DNA of 7,884 bases from Polaromonas sp. (GTDB lineage Bacteria; Pseudomonadota; Gammaproteobacteria; Burkholderiales; Burkholderiaceae_C): positions 1-7,884 of the forward strand of contig JAHFQQ010000161.1 of assembly GCA_023259235.1 (NCBI GenBank), in the 5' to 3' direction. The position numbers were made by a program, and so were the translations under genes. Below, piece after piece: positions 1 through 7,007 of this stretch; positions within the stretch are counted from its first letter, which is position 1, and each line of letters begins with the position of its first letter. The notes beneath the pieces were generated by a model. That model saw only the letters and a list, made by a program, of their open reading frames with translations, was not told the DNA's origin and did no database searches.

Positions 1-113
1 AGCAGGCTCTGGGCTTGCGCCAGCGGGGCCAATGCCCCCAATGCCGTGGCCAGGACCATTGAGCGGGGCAAGGATAATCGGCTGCGTGCGGGCGGTTTTG
101 GGGGCGTTGGCAT
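1..113 (-). CDS. N-terminal fragment of an exported protein, candidate outer-membrane efflux (TolC-like) component
   Basis: Reading leftward from an ATG at 113-111, an open frame runs 37 codons to the window edge without a stop. The translation has a basic start (MPTPPKPPARSRLSLPRS), a hydrophobic stretch (MVLATALGALAPL) and an AQA signal-peptidase site followed by QSL, so the product is probably exported. A second in-frame Met at residue 19 could be the real start; a GGAA only 3 nt before the first ATG is a weak ribosome binding site. The gene is divergent from an RND efflux operon that contains an adaptor and a pump but no outer-membrane channel, so a TolC/OprM-type channel is the natural guess. 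Only the signal peptide is visible. The export call is fairly sure; the channel assignment is inference. Confidence 0.5.
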   Translation of the reverse strand, partial: MPTPPKPPARSRLSLPRSMVLATALGALAPLAQAQSL

Positions 114-119
114 GGGTTC

Positions 120-195
120 CGATTTTCGTTCAATTCAGTTAGAATAATAATATTGTATTTTTATATATAATGTTTGTAAATATACTATTCCTGTT
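120..195. promoter_or_regulatory. AT-rich divergent promoter and probable ArsR-family operator
   Basis: Between the two divergent start codons the composition drops abruptly from GC-rich to about 80% A+T (roughly 140-190). Within it, 152-171 (ATTGTATTTTTATATATAAT) is an imperfect palindrome, with 14 of 20 positions matching its reverse complement. Good -10-like hexamers for the rightward genes are TATAAT at 166-171 and TATACT at 181-186. A leftward TATTAT lies at 152-147. No convincing -35 was found. BigR-type repressors are known to bind AT-rich imperfect palindromes overlapping their own promoter, so autoregulation by the adjacent repressor and shared control of the divergent gene are plausible. 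The exact operator is inferred. Confidence 0.5.
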
Positions 196-214
196 GCAAT
201 AGACCGTGGTCCTC

Positions 215-568
215 ATGACCGTTCCTGATCTCAACGTGAAGCAAATGCGCGACGCCGCTGGTCAAGCCACGTCCATGCTGCGTGTGCTGGCAAATGAAGA
301 TCGCCTGATACTGCTGTGCCAGCTTACGCAAGGGGAGGCCTGCGTAAGCGAGCTGGAAGAACTCCTGGAGATTCGTCAGCCGACACTGTCGCAGCAACTG
401 GCCATCTTGCGCCATGAGGAGATCGTGTCAACCCGGCGCGAGGGCAAAAAAATCTATTACAAGGTCAGCGACCCAGGCGCCGTTTCGGTGTTGACAACGC
501 TGTATGGCTTGTACTGTCCCGTGCCGGCATCCATGCCCGGCTCAACGCGCTTGGCACCTCAATCATGA
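215..568 (+). CDS. ArsR-family repressor, BigR/SqrR/YgaV-like sulfur or redox sensor
   Basis: A winged-helix ArsR/SmtB-family DNA-binding protein of 117 residues, probably the repressor of the operon it leads. The recognition segment is clear (VSELEELLEIRQPTLSQQLA, then LRHEEIVSTRREGKKIYYKV for the wing). Counting from ATG 215, Cys35 lies in LLCQL and Cys101 in GLYC. Their 66-residue spacing is that of the Cys42/Cys108 pair in BigR, which forms a disulfide or polysulfide bridge and releases DNA. The ArsR metal-binding motif ELCVCDL is degenerate (EACVSEL, one Cys, Cys43), which argues against a standard arsenic sensor. A GTG at 206, three codons upstream, is an alternative start; neither has a clear Shine-Dalgarno site, and ATG was preferred. 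The stop overlaps the next start by ATGA. The family is certain; the inducer is inferred. Confidence 0.9.
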   Translation: MTVPDLNVKQMRDAAGQATSMLRVLANEDRLILLCQLTQGEACVSELEELLEIRQPTLSQQLAILRHEEIVSTRREGKKIYYKVSDPGAVSVLTTLYGLYCPVPASMPGSTRLAPQS

Positions 569-1713
569 AATTCAGACTATTTTTGTATTCCCCGAGCGAA
601 CTGGACATGAAAGCCGGCAACAGACACCGGCGATCTGATCAGAAACTTTTCTTCGTACATCGGGCGGCGCGCCTGGGCGTTGCGTTTGCCGTGGCCATGT
701 CGGGGACGCTGGCGATGCAAGCCCGGGCGGCTGAGCCGTCGCCCGCTGCAGCCCCAGCTTCTTATGTACTCGCTTATCGCGATGTGCCGGAGGTGATCAG
801 CGCGGAGGGGGTGGTTGAAGCAGTCCGCCAATCGACCCTCGCGGCGCAGGTTGCCGGCCAGATTGTTGAACTTAAAGTCAAGGTGGGCGATAGCGTGAAG
901 GCTGGCCAGGTGCTGGTCCGTATTGACCCGCGCGCGGCCGAGCAGGTTGTCTCCGGCAGCCAAAGCCAGCTCGCCGAAGCACAGGCGGGGTTCACCAACG
1001 CACTGCGCAGCTATGAGCGAAGCAAGCAGCTGTTTGCGCAAAATTTCATCAGCAAGGCCGGTCTTGATCAGGCCGAACAGGATTACAAGGCGGCGCAGGC
1101 GCGCGTCGGTGCGCTGCAGGCCAACGCCGGGCAGGCCAGCACTGCCAGAACATTCACTACCATCACCGCACCTTACGCGGGCGTGGTCTCCGCGACTCCG
1201 ATCGAGGTGGGCGACATGGCTACACCCGGGCGGGCGCTCGTCACCGTCTTCGATCCCGCCATCATGCGCGTCATTGCCACGCTGTCGCAATCAAGCCTGC
1301 ATGATGTGAAGCTCGAAATGCCGGTCCAGATCGAAGTGCCTGTCGCCAAGCGCCGCATGACGGCACGGCAAGTCACGCTGGTGCCGGTGATCGACAGCCG
1401 CACGCATACGGCCAGGCTGCGCCTTGAACTGGCCGATGCCGCTGGCTTGCTGCCCGGACAATTTTCCCGCGCTTACTTCACCACCGGCGTGGTGCGCAAG
1501 CTGGTCATTCCGGAGCATGCGGTGCTGCGTCGCAGCGAGGTGACCTCAGTCTATGTGTTGGGTAAGGGCGAGCAGCCGCAATTGCGCCAGATTCGCGTCG
1601 GTGAGGCATCGGTTGACGGTTATGTCGAGGTGCTGGCGGGTTTGCACGAGGGAGAGCGTATTGCGCAGGACCCGGTCAGGGCGGGCCTTTCGTCGGGCAC
1701 CATCACAAATTAA
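565..1713 (+). CDS. RND efflux membrane fusion protein (HlyD/AcrA family periplasmic adaptor)
   Basis: Periplasmic adaptor of 382 residues that would link the RND pump encoded next to an outer-membrane channel. Visible in order: a long basic N-terminus, a hydrophobic signal segment about 37-51 with cleavage after ARA (about 55), the first lipoyl half (about 98-122, VKVGDSVKAGQVLVRIDP), an Ala/Gln-rich alpha-helical hairpin (about 123-190), the second lipoyl half (about 198-228, ITAPYAGVVS), a beta-barrel (about 230-305), and a membrane-proximal domain with LVIPEHAVL near 313-321. No lipobox Cys is present, so it is not a lipoprotein, and the protein has no cysteine at all. The start at 565 forms ATGA with the repressor stop, suggesting coupled translation. 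The n-region is then unusually long, and ATG 607 (residue 15) is a credible alternative start. Confidence 0.93.
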   Translation: MKFRLFLYSPSELDMKAGNRHRRSDQKLFFVHRAARLGVAFAVAMSGTLAMQARAAEPSPAAAPASYVLAYRDVPEVISAEGVVEAVRQSTLAAQVAGQIVELKVKVGDSVKAGQVLVRIDPRAAEQVVSGSQSQLAEAQAGFTNALRSYERSKQLFAQNFISKAGLDQAEQDYKAAQARVGALQANAGQASTARTFTTITAPYAGVVSATPIEVGDMATPGRALVTVFDPAIMRVIATLSQSSLHDVKLEMPVQIEVPVAKRRMTARQVTLVPVIDSRTHTARLRLELADAAGLLPGQFSRAYFTTGVVRKLVIPEHAVLRRSEVTSVYVLGKGEQPQLRQIRVGEASVDGYVEVLAGLHEGERIAQDPVRAGLSSGTITN

Positions 1714-1752
1714 AGCTGTCTGGCTTCCTGAAACTCAACGGTAACTAAGAAC

Positions 1753-4700
1753 ATGGGCATCGCCGGCCGCCTTTCCAAATTTTTCCTGCACTCGCAGCTG
1801 ACGCCGCTTATTGCGCTGGTGGCGCTACTGCTCGGCTTGTTCGCCGTGCTGGTGACGCCGCGCGAGGAAGAGCCGCAGATCAACGTCACCATGGCCAATG
1901 TGCTGATCCCGTTTCCAGGAGCGTCGGCGAAAGATGTTGAAACACTGGTCGCAACTCCGGCGGAGCAGGTCATTTCGCAAATCCAGGGTCTTGATCATGT
2001 CTATTCGGTGTCCAAGCCGGGCATGGCGATCATCACCGCGCAATTCAAGGTAGGCGTTCCGCGCATCGAAGCACTGGTGCGACTGTATGACACGGTCAAT
2101 GCGAACCGCGACTGGCTGCCGCGTGAGTTGAACGTGGGTGAACCATTGATCAAACCCAAGGGCATCGACGATGTGCCAGTGGTATCGCTGACGCTCTGGG
2201 CCAAAGACAGCCAGCATGGCGCGTATGAACTGGAGCGCGTGGCACACGCCATGGAGGCTGAGCTGAAACGGGTGCCCGGCACGCGCGAAGTCGCTACGCT
2301 GGGCGGTCCCGGTCACTTGGTGCGGGTGTTGCTGGACATAGACAGTCTCAATGCCCATCACCTGGCCGTCAATGACATTCGACAGGCGCTGCTCGGTGTG
2401 AACGCTGCATTGCCTTCCGGCCAGCTGGCCGCCGACAACACCGCGGTTGAAGTCCAGACTGGCAATTTTCTGGAGAATGCCAGGGAGGTCGGTCAATTGG
2501 TTGTGGGCGTAAGCGAGGGTAATCCGGTGACTTTGTCGGATGTCGCCCGGGTTGTTGACGGGCCGGGGCAACCCTCCAAATACGTCTGGTTCGGCGTCGG
2601 CAAGGCCGCAGCAGCGCAAGGCACCGCCGCGGGCAGCGAATTCCCGGCGGTAACCATCTCGATCACCAAGAAGCCTGGCGAGAACGCCGTGCAGGTAGCC
2701 GAGCAGCTTACGCAGCGGGTTGCCGAGCTGCAAAACACCATTGTGCCGGCTGGCGTGGAAATCAGCGTTACCCGCAACTACGGAGAAACCGCCAATGACA
2801 AGGCAATAAAGCTGATCCAAAAGCTGATTTTCGCGACCTCTGCCGTGGTGGTACTGGTATTTTTTGCATTGGGCATGCGCGAGGCGGCCATCGTCGGCAT
2901 CGCGGTGATCCTGACGCTGGCCGCGACCCTGTTCGCATCATGGGCCTGGGGCTTCACGCTGAACCGGGTTAGCCTGTTCGCGCTGATTTTTTCGATAGGC
3001 ATTCTGGTTGACGACGCAATTGTTGTTGTCGAAAATATTCACCGACATCGCGAACTGTATCCCGACAAACCGCTCGCCAAGATCATTCCCGCGGCGGTCG
3101 ACGAGGTGGGCGGCCCCACCATTCTTGCCACCTTTACGGTGATTGCGGCCTTGCTGCCGATGGCCTTCGTGACCGGCCTGATGGGCCCGTACATGAGTCC
3201 AATTCCGATCAATGCCAGCATGGGCATGCTGATCTCGCTGGTAATCGCCTTTACCGTGACGCCCTGGCTGGCGCACCGGCTTTCCAAAACGCATGTTGGT
3301 GATGCTACGCAAGCGGCGCATGCCGACAGTCGGCTGCACCGCTGGTTCAGCCGGTTGCTGCTGCCGTTTCTTGCCAGCAAGAGAGCCGCCCGAAACCGCC
3401 GCTTGTTATGGACCGGCATTTTGCTGGCGATCCTGATTTCAGTCAGCCTGGCGGCCGTGCAACTGGTGGTGTTGAAGATGCTGCCGTTTGACAACAAGTC
3501 GGAATTCCAGGTGGTGCTCGACATGCCGGTTGGCACCCCGGTCGAAAACACCAGCGTGGCACTGCACGATATGGGCGCCTACCTGGCAACAGTCGATGAA
3601 GTCACCAACTATCAAGGGTATGCAGGAACTGCGGCGCCGATCAATTTCAATGGCCTGGTGCGGCAATACTATTTGCGCCAGTCACCGGAGCTGGGCGACA
3701 TGCAGGTGAACCTGGTCGACAAGCACCAGCGCTCGCGCAAGAGTCATGAGATTGCTGGCGCGGTGCGCGCGACGCTTGAAGAGATAGCGGCGCGGCATGG
3801 CGCCAAGGTCAAGGTGGTTGAAGTGCCACCGGGGCCGCCAGTGCTGTCACCGCTCGTGGCTGAAATCTACGGCCCGGATGAAGCCGGTCGGCACGCACTG
3901 GCCAAGCAGGTGCGGCAGGCGTTTGCCCAGACCGCCGACATCATCGGCGTCGACGACTCGATCGAGGATAACGCCAAAAAGCTGGTGCTGCGCGTTGATC
4001 AGCGCAAGGCAGCGCTGCTGGGTATCCCCGCCACCGATGTGGTGCAGACCATGCAGGTTGGTCTCGACGGTGAAGACATTACCTCATTGCACGACGGTCA
4101 ATCAAAATACAGCATCCCGATTCGATTGAACCTGCCCCCTGAAAAGCAGGCCAGACTGAACACTCTGTTGACCATGACGGTAAAATCCGCCGCCGGCGAT
4201 AACGTGCCGCTTTCCGAACTGGTCAAGGTGCGGCCTGCCATGCGCGAGAAGACGATTTATCACAAGGACATGCTGCCGGTAACTTACGTGATTGGCGACA
4301 TGGCCGGCAAGCTCGACAGCCCTTTGTACGGTATGTTCGCAGTCCGTGGAAAACTCACCAAGCTGAGCGCTGCGCAGGGCGCGCCGTTGGGAGAGTATTT
4401 CATCAGGCAACCGTCAGATCCCTATCGGCAGTTTTCGCTGAAGTGGGACGGAGAGTGGCAGATTACCTACGAGACTTTCCGTGACATGGGGCTGGCTTAC
4501 GCGGTCGGCCTGGTGCTGGTGTATATCCTGGTAGTCGCGCAGTTCGGCTCCTACCTGACGCCACTGATCATCATGGCGCCGATTCCACTCACCATCATCG
4601 GCGTGATGCCGGGTCATGCCCTGCTGGGCGCCCAATACACGGCGACGTCGATGATCGGCATGATTGCATTGGCGGGCATCATTGTGCGCAATTCCATCCT

Positions 4701-4959
4701 GCTGGTTGACTTTATCAACCTGCAAGTTGCGCAAGGCAAGCCATTTGTCGAGGCGGTCATTCATTCGGCATCGGCGCGCGCCAAACCGATTGTGCTGACG
4801 GGTCTGGCCGCCATGATAGGAGCGGGCTTCATTCTGGATGACCCGATCTTCAATGGCTTGGCGATTTCGCTGATCTTTGGCATCCTTGTTTCCACCTTGC
4901 TCACCCTGGTGGTGATTCCAGTGCTGTACTACGCAGCCAACCGGAAAAAGTTTCCGTGA
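1753..4959 (+). CDS. RND efflux pump, inner-membrane permease (AcrB-like, HAE type)
   Basis: Proton-driven inner-membrane pump of 1068 residues, full length for the family. The layout is canonical: TM1 about 17-35, first periplasmic loop about 36-350, TM2-TM6 about 352-505, TM7 about 552-573, second periplasmic loop about 574-910, and TM8-TM12 about 912-1061. The proton-relay residues are present: Asp420-Asp421 in TM4 (SIGILVDDAIVVVENI), Thr1016 in TM11 (KPIVLTG), and Arg979 in TM10 (GIIVRNSILLVDF) where AcrB has Lys940. The double Asp in TM4 favours the drug/organic-compound (HAE) branch over the CusA heavy-metal branch, and no methionine metal relay was seen. No cysteine was seen in the translation. 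It lies 39 bp after the adaptor with only a weak AAGA ribosome binding site, and is surely cotranscribed with it. The substrate cannot be told from the sequence; the regulator suggests sulfur or thiol stress. Confidence 0.95.
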   Translation: MGIAGRLSKFFLHSQLTPLIALVALLLGLFAVLVTPREEEPQINVTMANVLIPFPGASAKDVETLVATPAEQVISQIQGLDHVYSVSKPGMAIITAQFKVGVPRIEALVRLYDTVNANRDWLPRELNVGEPLIKPKGIDDVPVVSLTLWAKDSQHGAYELERVAHAMEAELKRVPGTREVATLGGPGHLVRVLLDIDSLNAHHLAVNDIRQALLGVNAALPSGQLAADNTAVEVQTGNFLENAREVGQLVVGVSEGNPVTLSDVARVVDGPGQPSKYVWFGVGKAAAAQGTAAGSEFPAVTISITKKPGENAVQVAEQLTQRVAELQNTIVPAGVEISVTRNYGETANDKAIKLIQKLIFATSAVVVLVFFALGMREAAIVGIAVILTLAATLFASWAWGFTLNRVSLFALIFSIGILVDDAIVVVENIHRHRELYPDKPLAKIIPAAVDEVGGPTILATFTVIAALLPMAFVTGLMGPYMSPIPINASMGMLISLVIAFTVTPWLAHRLSKTHVGDATQAAHADSRLHRWFSRLLLPFLASKRAARNRRLLWTGILLAILISVSLAAVQLVVLKMLPFDNKSEFQVVLDMPVGTPVENTSVALHDMGAYLATVDEVTNYQGYAGTAAPINFNGLVRQYYLRQSPELGDMQVNLVDKHQRSRKSHEIAGAVRATLEEIAARHGAKVKVVEVPPGPPVLSPLVAEIYGPDEAGRHALAKQVRQAFAQTADIIGVDDSIEDNAKKLVLRVDQRKAALLGIPATDVVQTMQVGLDGEDITSLHDGQSKYSIPIRLNLPPEKQARLNTLLTMTVKSAAGDNVPLSELVKVRPAMREKTIYHKDMLPVTYVIGDMAGKLDSPLYGMFAVRGKLTKLSAAQGAPLGEYFIRQPSDPYRQFSLKWDGEWQITYETFRDMGLAYAVGLVLVYILVVAQFGSYLTPLIIMAPIPLTIIGVMPGHALLGAQYTATSMIGMIALAGIIVRNSILLVDFINLQVAQGKPFVEAVIHSASARAKPIVLTGLAAMIGAGFILDDPIFNGLAISLIFGILVSTLLTLVVIPVLYYAANRKKFP

Positions 4960-4974
4960 GTTTCATTAATTTTT

Positions 4975-4982
4975 AAAAAGGA
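4975..4982 (+). promoter_or_regulatory. Ribosome binding site that fixes the DUF2892 start
   Basis: AAAAAGGA lies directly against an ATG at 4983, giving no spacing, but 6 nt before the in-frame ATG at 4989. The second ATG is therefore the likely start. Confidence 0.6.
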
Positions 4983-4988
4983 ATGTTT

Positions 4989-5195
4989 ATGAATACCAAT
5001 CGCATGGTTCGCATGTTCGCCGGAATTTTCATTCTTGTTTCCCTGGCGCTGGGGGTGCCCGAAAGCCCGCTTTTCCTGAGCAAATACTTTCTGTGGCTTA
5101 CGGTTTTTGTCGGCGCGAACCTTTTGCAAAGCAGCTTCACGCAATTCTGCCCGCTTGAAATAATGTTGAAAAGGGCCGGCGTGCGCCAAGGCTGA
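4989..5195 (+). CDS. Small DUF2892 (YgaP-like transmembrane domain) inner-membrane protein
   Basis: A 68-residue membrane protein of the DUF2892 family, which also forms the C-terminal membrane domain of the rhodanese YgaP. Family hallmarks: NRMVRMFAG at the N-terminus, a first membrane segment about 9-23, a second about 31-47 (YFLWLTVFVGANLLQ), then SSFTQFCP with Cys54, and a short basic tail. The N-terminus from ATG 4989 was chosen over ATG 4983 because of ribosome-binding-site spacing. It lies 29 bp after the pump gene in the same orientation. In E. coli the BigR-like regulator YgaV sits next to ygaP, and stand-alone DUF2892 genes are common in BigR-type sulfide/persulfide operons, which fits the regulator here. 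No rhodanese domain is fused to it. The molecular role of DUF2892 is not established. Confidence 0.85.
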   Translation: MNTNRMVRMFAGIFILVSLALGVPESPLFLSKYFLWLTVFVGANLLQSSFTQFCPLEIMLKRAGVRQG

Positions 5196-5237
5196 TCGCG
5201 ATGGTGGCAATGCGCCACAAGTGGTTTGTCAGCGATC
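5194..5237. repeat. Imperfect nested hairpin between the DUF2892 gene and osmC-like gene
   Basis: Outer arms GATCGC (5194-5199) and GCGATC (5232-5237) enclose an inner stem GTGGC (5204-5208)/GCCAC (5214-5218). The right arm is followed by TTTT and then the ribosome binding site of the next gene. It could be a weak attenuator or an mRNA-stabilising or processing element that adjusts expression of the last gene. A long single-stranded stretch separates inner and outer stems, so stability is doubtful. Confidence 0.3.
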
Positions 5238-5256
5238 TTTTAAAGGGGGAGTTCTC

Positions 5257-5700
5257 ATGGCTGAAACGGTAAGCATCACGATTACGCAAAAACAGGATTA
5301 CCAGTTTTTGGTAGATTTTGGGGGGGCAATGCCCAACCTGCTGGCCGACGAGCCAGCGCCGCTTGGCAAGGGCGAAGGGCCTTCGCCGAATCACATGCTG
5401 CTGGCGGCAGTGGCTAATTGCCTGTCGGCGAGTTTGCTGTTCTCGCTGCAAAAATTCAAGCAGGATGGCGGTGGCATTACAGCCAGTGCAACCTGCACCG
5501 TAGGACGCAACGAGAGCAATCGGCTTCGCATCCAGCATATTGACGTGGCGATCCGCCTCGGAAAGGAAAGCGTGCAGCTAAACCATCTCGACCGTGTCCT
5601 GGGCCAGTTTGAAGACTTCTGCACGGTCACCCAAAGCGTCCAGAGCGGAATTCCCGTCAGCGTAACCGTGGCTGACAGCAGCGGGGCGACCCTGAAGTAA
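5257..5700 (+). CDS. OsmC/Ohr-family thiol peroxidase-like protein
   Basis: A 147-residue OsmC-fold protein. The family's two reactive cysteines are recognisable: Cys55 at the start of the long central helix (MLLAAVANCLSASLLFSLQK) and Cys122 in EDFCTVTQSVQSGIPV. A third, Cys80, lies in SATCTV. OsmC/Ohr proteins reduce organic hydroperoxides, and some members act on persulfides; the cytoplasm is the expected location. The upstream GTG at 5221 extends the frame, but a strong ribosome binding site (AAAGGGGGAG, 5242-5251) sits 5 nt before ATG 5257, which fixes the start. It is the last gene of the rightward cluster, 61 bp after the DUF2892 gene. Its presence in a BigR-type operon suggests protection against reactive sulfur or peroxide. 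The OsmC superfamily is sure; the exact substrate is not. Confidence 0.9.
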   Translation: MAETVSITITQKQDYQFLVDFGGAMPNLLADEPAPLGKGEGPSPNHMLLAAVANCLSASLLFSLQKFKQDGGGITASATCTVGRNESNRLRIQHIDVAIRLGKESVQLNHLDRVLGQFEDFCTVTQSVQSGIPVSVTVADSSGATLK

Positions 5701-5730
5701 ATGTGGGCCACCTCCTTGGCGTCACCACAT
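5701..5730. terminator. Candidate shared terminator hairpin between convergent genes
   Basis: Directly after the osmC-like stop, ATGTGG (5701-5706) and GCCA (5707-5710) pair with TGGC (5717-5720) and CCACAT (5725-5730). The loop is CCTCCT, with a 4-nt GTCA bulge on one side. The convergent chr gene ends only 9 nt beyond it. There is no T-run on either strand, so it is not a classical intrinsic terminator; it may still end or protect both messages. Confidence 0.4.
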
Positions 5731-5738
5731 GAGGATAT

Positions 5739-6323
5739 TCAAATCAGTCCGAACCAGCCGAGCAGCGCCCCGGCTCCGAGCAGCCACAGCAGGTGAATCC
5801 TGCTGCGCCAGACAATGAGCGTGGTCGCCGCCGTGAGCAGCCAGACCGGCCACTCTTTCAGCGAGCTGCCGCTGGATGCGGCCAGGATCCAGCTGGTGGC
5901 CAGCAGCAGCGCCACCACGATCGGCGCCATGCCCTGCTTGAAAGCCCGCACTGCCCGCAAGTCACGGTTGCGGTAGCCCCACTGGGCTGCGGTGTAGCTC
6001 AGCAGGGTGCTGGGGATCAGCATACCCAGCATGGTGAGAAAAACTCCCAACAGGCCGGTCAGTGTTCCACCCGCATTCACGCCGACATTCCATCCCAGCA
6101 GGGCGACAAACAATACGTTCGGGCCGGGTGCAGCCTGCGCAATGGCAATCGACGCATTGAACTGGGAGTCGAGCAGCCAGTGCTGCTTGTCGACCAGAAA
6201 ACGGTGCATGTCGGGTGCCGTGCTGATGGCGCCGCCGATGGAAAGCAGCGACAGCGACAGGTAATGCAAAAATAGCTCAAGCCAGTCACCCACGCCAAAA
6301 ACAAGGTGCGGTGAATCAGTCAT
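5739..6323 (-). CDS. Chromate transporter half-protein, CHR domain (second gene of pair)
   Basis: A 194-residue short-chain CHR protein, half the size of fused ChrA. CHR hallmarks are LLSIGGA (about 27-32) in the first hydrophobic segment and AQAAPGPNVLFV (about 62-73), followed by several hydrophobic helices. Such transporters expel chromate, a sulfate analogue, across the inner membrane, and short CHR proteins usually work as heterologous pairs. The ATG at 6323 was chosen because it overlaps the upstream gene's stop as ATGA; the open frame extends another 40 codons upstream (to 6443), but that part lies inside the preceding gene and looks non-membrane. The gene converges on the osmC-like gene with about 38 bp between the stops. 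Chromate as the true substrate is from family knowledge. Confidence 0.88.
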   Translation of the reverse strand: MTDSPHLVFGVGDWLELFLHYLSLSLLSIGGAISTAPDMHRFLVDKQHWLLDSQFNASIAIAQAAPGPNVLFVALLGWNVGVNAGGTLTGLLGVFLTMLGMLIPSTLLSYTAAQWGYRNRDLRAVRAFKQGMAPIVVALLLATSWILAASSGSSLKEWPVWLLTAATTLIVWRSRIHLLWLLGAGALLGWFGLI

Positions 6324-6895
6324 GACCCGAGCCTGCGAAACGCCAGCACGCAGGCCACGCTGCCCAGTCCCGGCAGTACATAGACCAGCGGCCAGTGCAG
6401 CAGCGCGATGGCGACAAAACACAACACACCGAAACCGACGCAAAGACGCAGGCCCAGTACATTGTTCTTCAGGGTGCCAAACAGCTTCAGACCGGTCGCG
6501 GCAATCAGTCCGGCAGCGACCGCACCCATGCCGCGCAATGCGCCGGCCACGCCGACGTGTGCGCCAAACCGGGCATACATCAGCGCCAGCAGCAAAACGA
6601 TGACCAGCGGGATAGCCAGCATGCCGGCCAGTGCAGCCAGCGCGCCCTTGAGGCCAAAGTGGCGCGCGCCAATCATCATTGAAAGGTTGACCACGTTGGG
6701 GCCGGGCATGATTTGCGCCACCGCCCAGTCCTCAATGAACTCTTCGCGCGTCAGCCAGCGCTTTTTCTCCACCAGTTCACGCTGCACAATCGCCACGACG
6801 CCACCAAAGCCCTGTAGCGCAATCAGGGAAAAGGAAATGAACAGGTCGGTCAGGGATTGAGGTTGCGGACGGTCATTGGCTGAAATCGAATTCAT
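6320..6895 (-). CDS. Chromate transporter half-protein, CHR domain (first gene of pair)
   Basis: A short-chain CHR protein of 191 residues from ATG 6895. CHR motifs: IALQGFGGVVA (about 25-35), a WLTREEF segment (about 47-53) and AQIMPGPNVVNLS (about 60-72), then about five hydrophobic helices rich in Ala, Gly and Leu. Together with the overlapping downstream gene (ATGA at 6323-6320) it makes a two-gene chromate transporter in which each product has one CHR domain, as opposed to the single fused ChrA. A GTG start at 6934 would add 13 residues; neither start has a good ribosome binding site, and ATG was preferred. A leftward TATTAT (6968-6963) could be a -10 element, but no clear -35 was seen. 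No chrB-like regulator is present in the window. Confidence 0.88.
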   Translation of the reverse strand: MNSISANDRPQPQSLTDLFISFSLIALQGFGGVVAIVQRELVEKKRWLTREEFIEDWAVAQIMPGPNVVNLSMMIGARHFGLKGALAALAGMLAIPLVIVLLLALMYARFGAHVGVAGALRGMGAVAAGLIAATGLKLFGTLKNNVLGLRLCVGFGVLCFVAIALLHWPLVYVLPGLGSVACVLAFRRLGS

Positions 6896-7007
6896 GCACT
6901 GATTATGGCCGCTTGGGCAAGCTCTGGCTGGCACCAGGTAATCGTATCAATGCTGGAACGCTATAATAACAATAGCTATCTGCGCATACGCCACGTTGGG
7001 TTCTGCT

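Noticed and set aside
577..1290. Long leftward open frame opposite the adaptor gene
   Set aside because: Shadow of the adaptor gene; low-complexity translation rich in His, Arg and Asp, with no domain.
1825..2820. 331-codon leftward open frame opposite the RND pump
   Set aside because: Shadow frame common in GC-rich genes; the sense strand encodes an unmistakable RND pump.
1753..4959. Heavy-metal (CusA-type) pump
   Set aside because: TM4 has the double Asp of drug-type pumps, and no methionine metal relay was seen.
6324..6443. 40-codon N-terminal extension of the second chr gene
   Set aside because: It lies inside the preceding chr gene and does not resemble a CHR N-terminus; ATG 6323 with ATGA overlap fits better.
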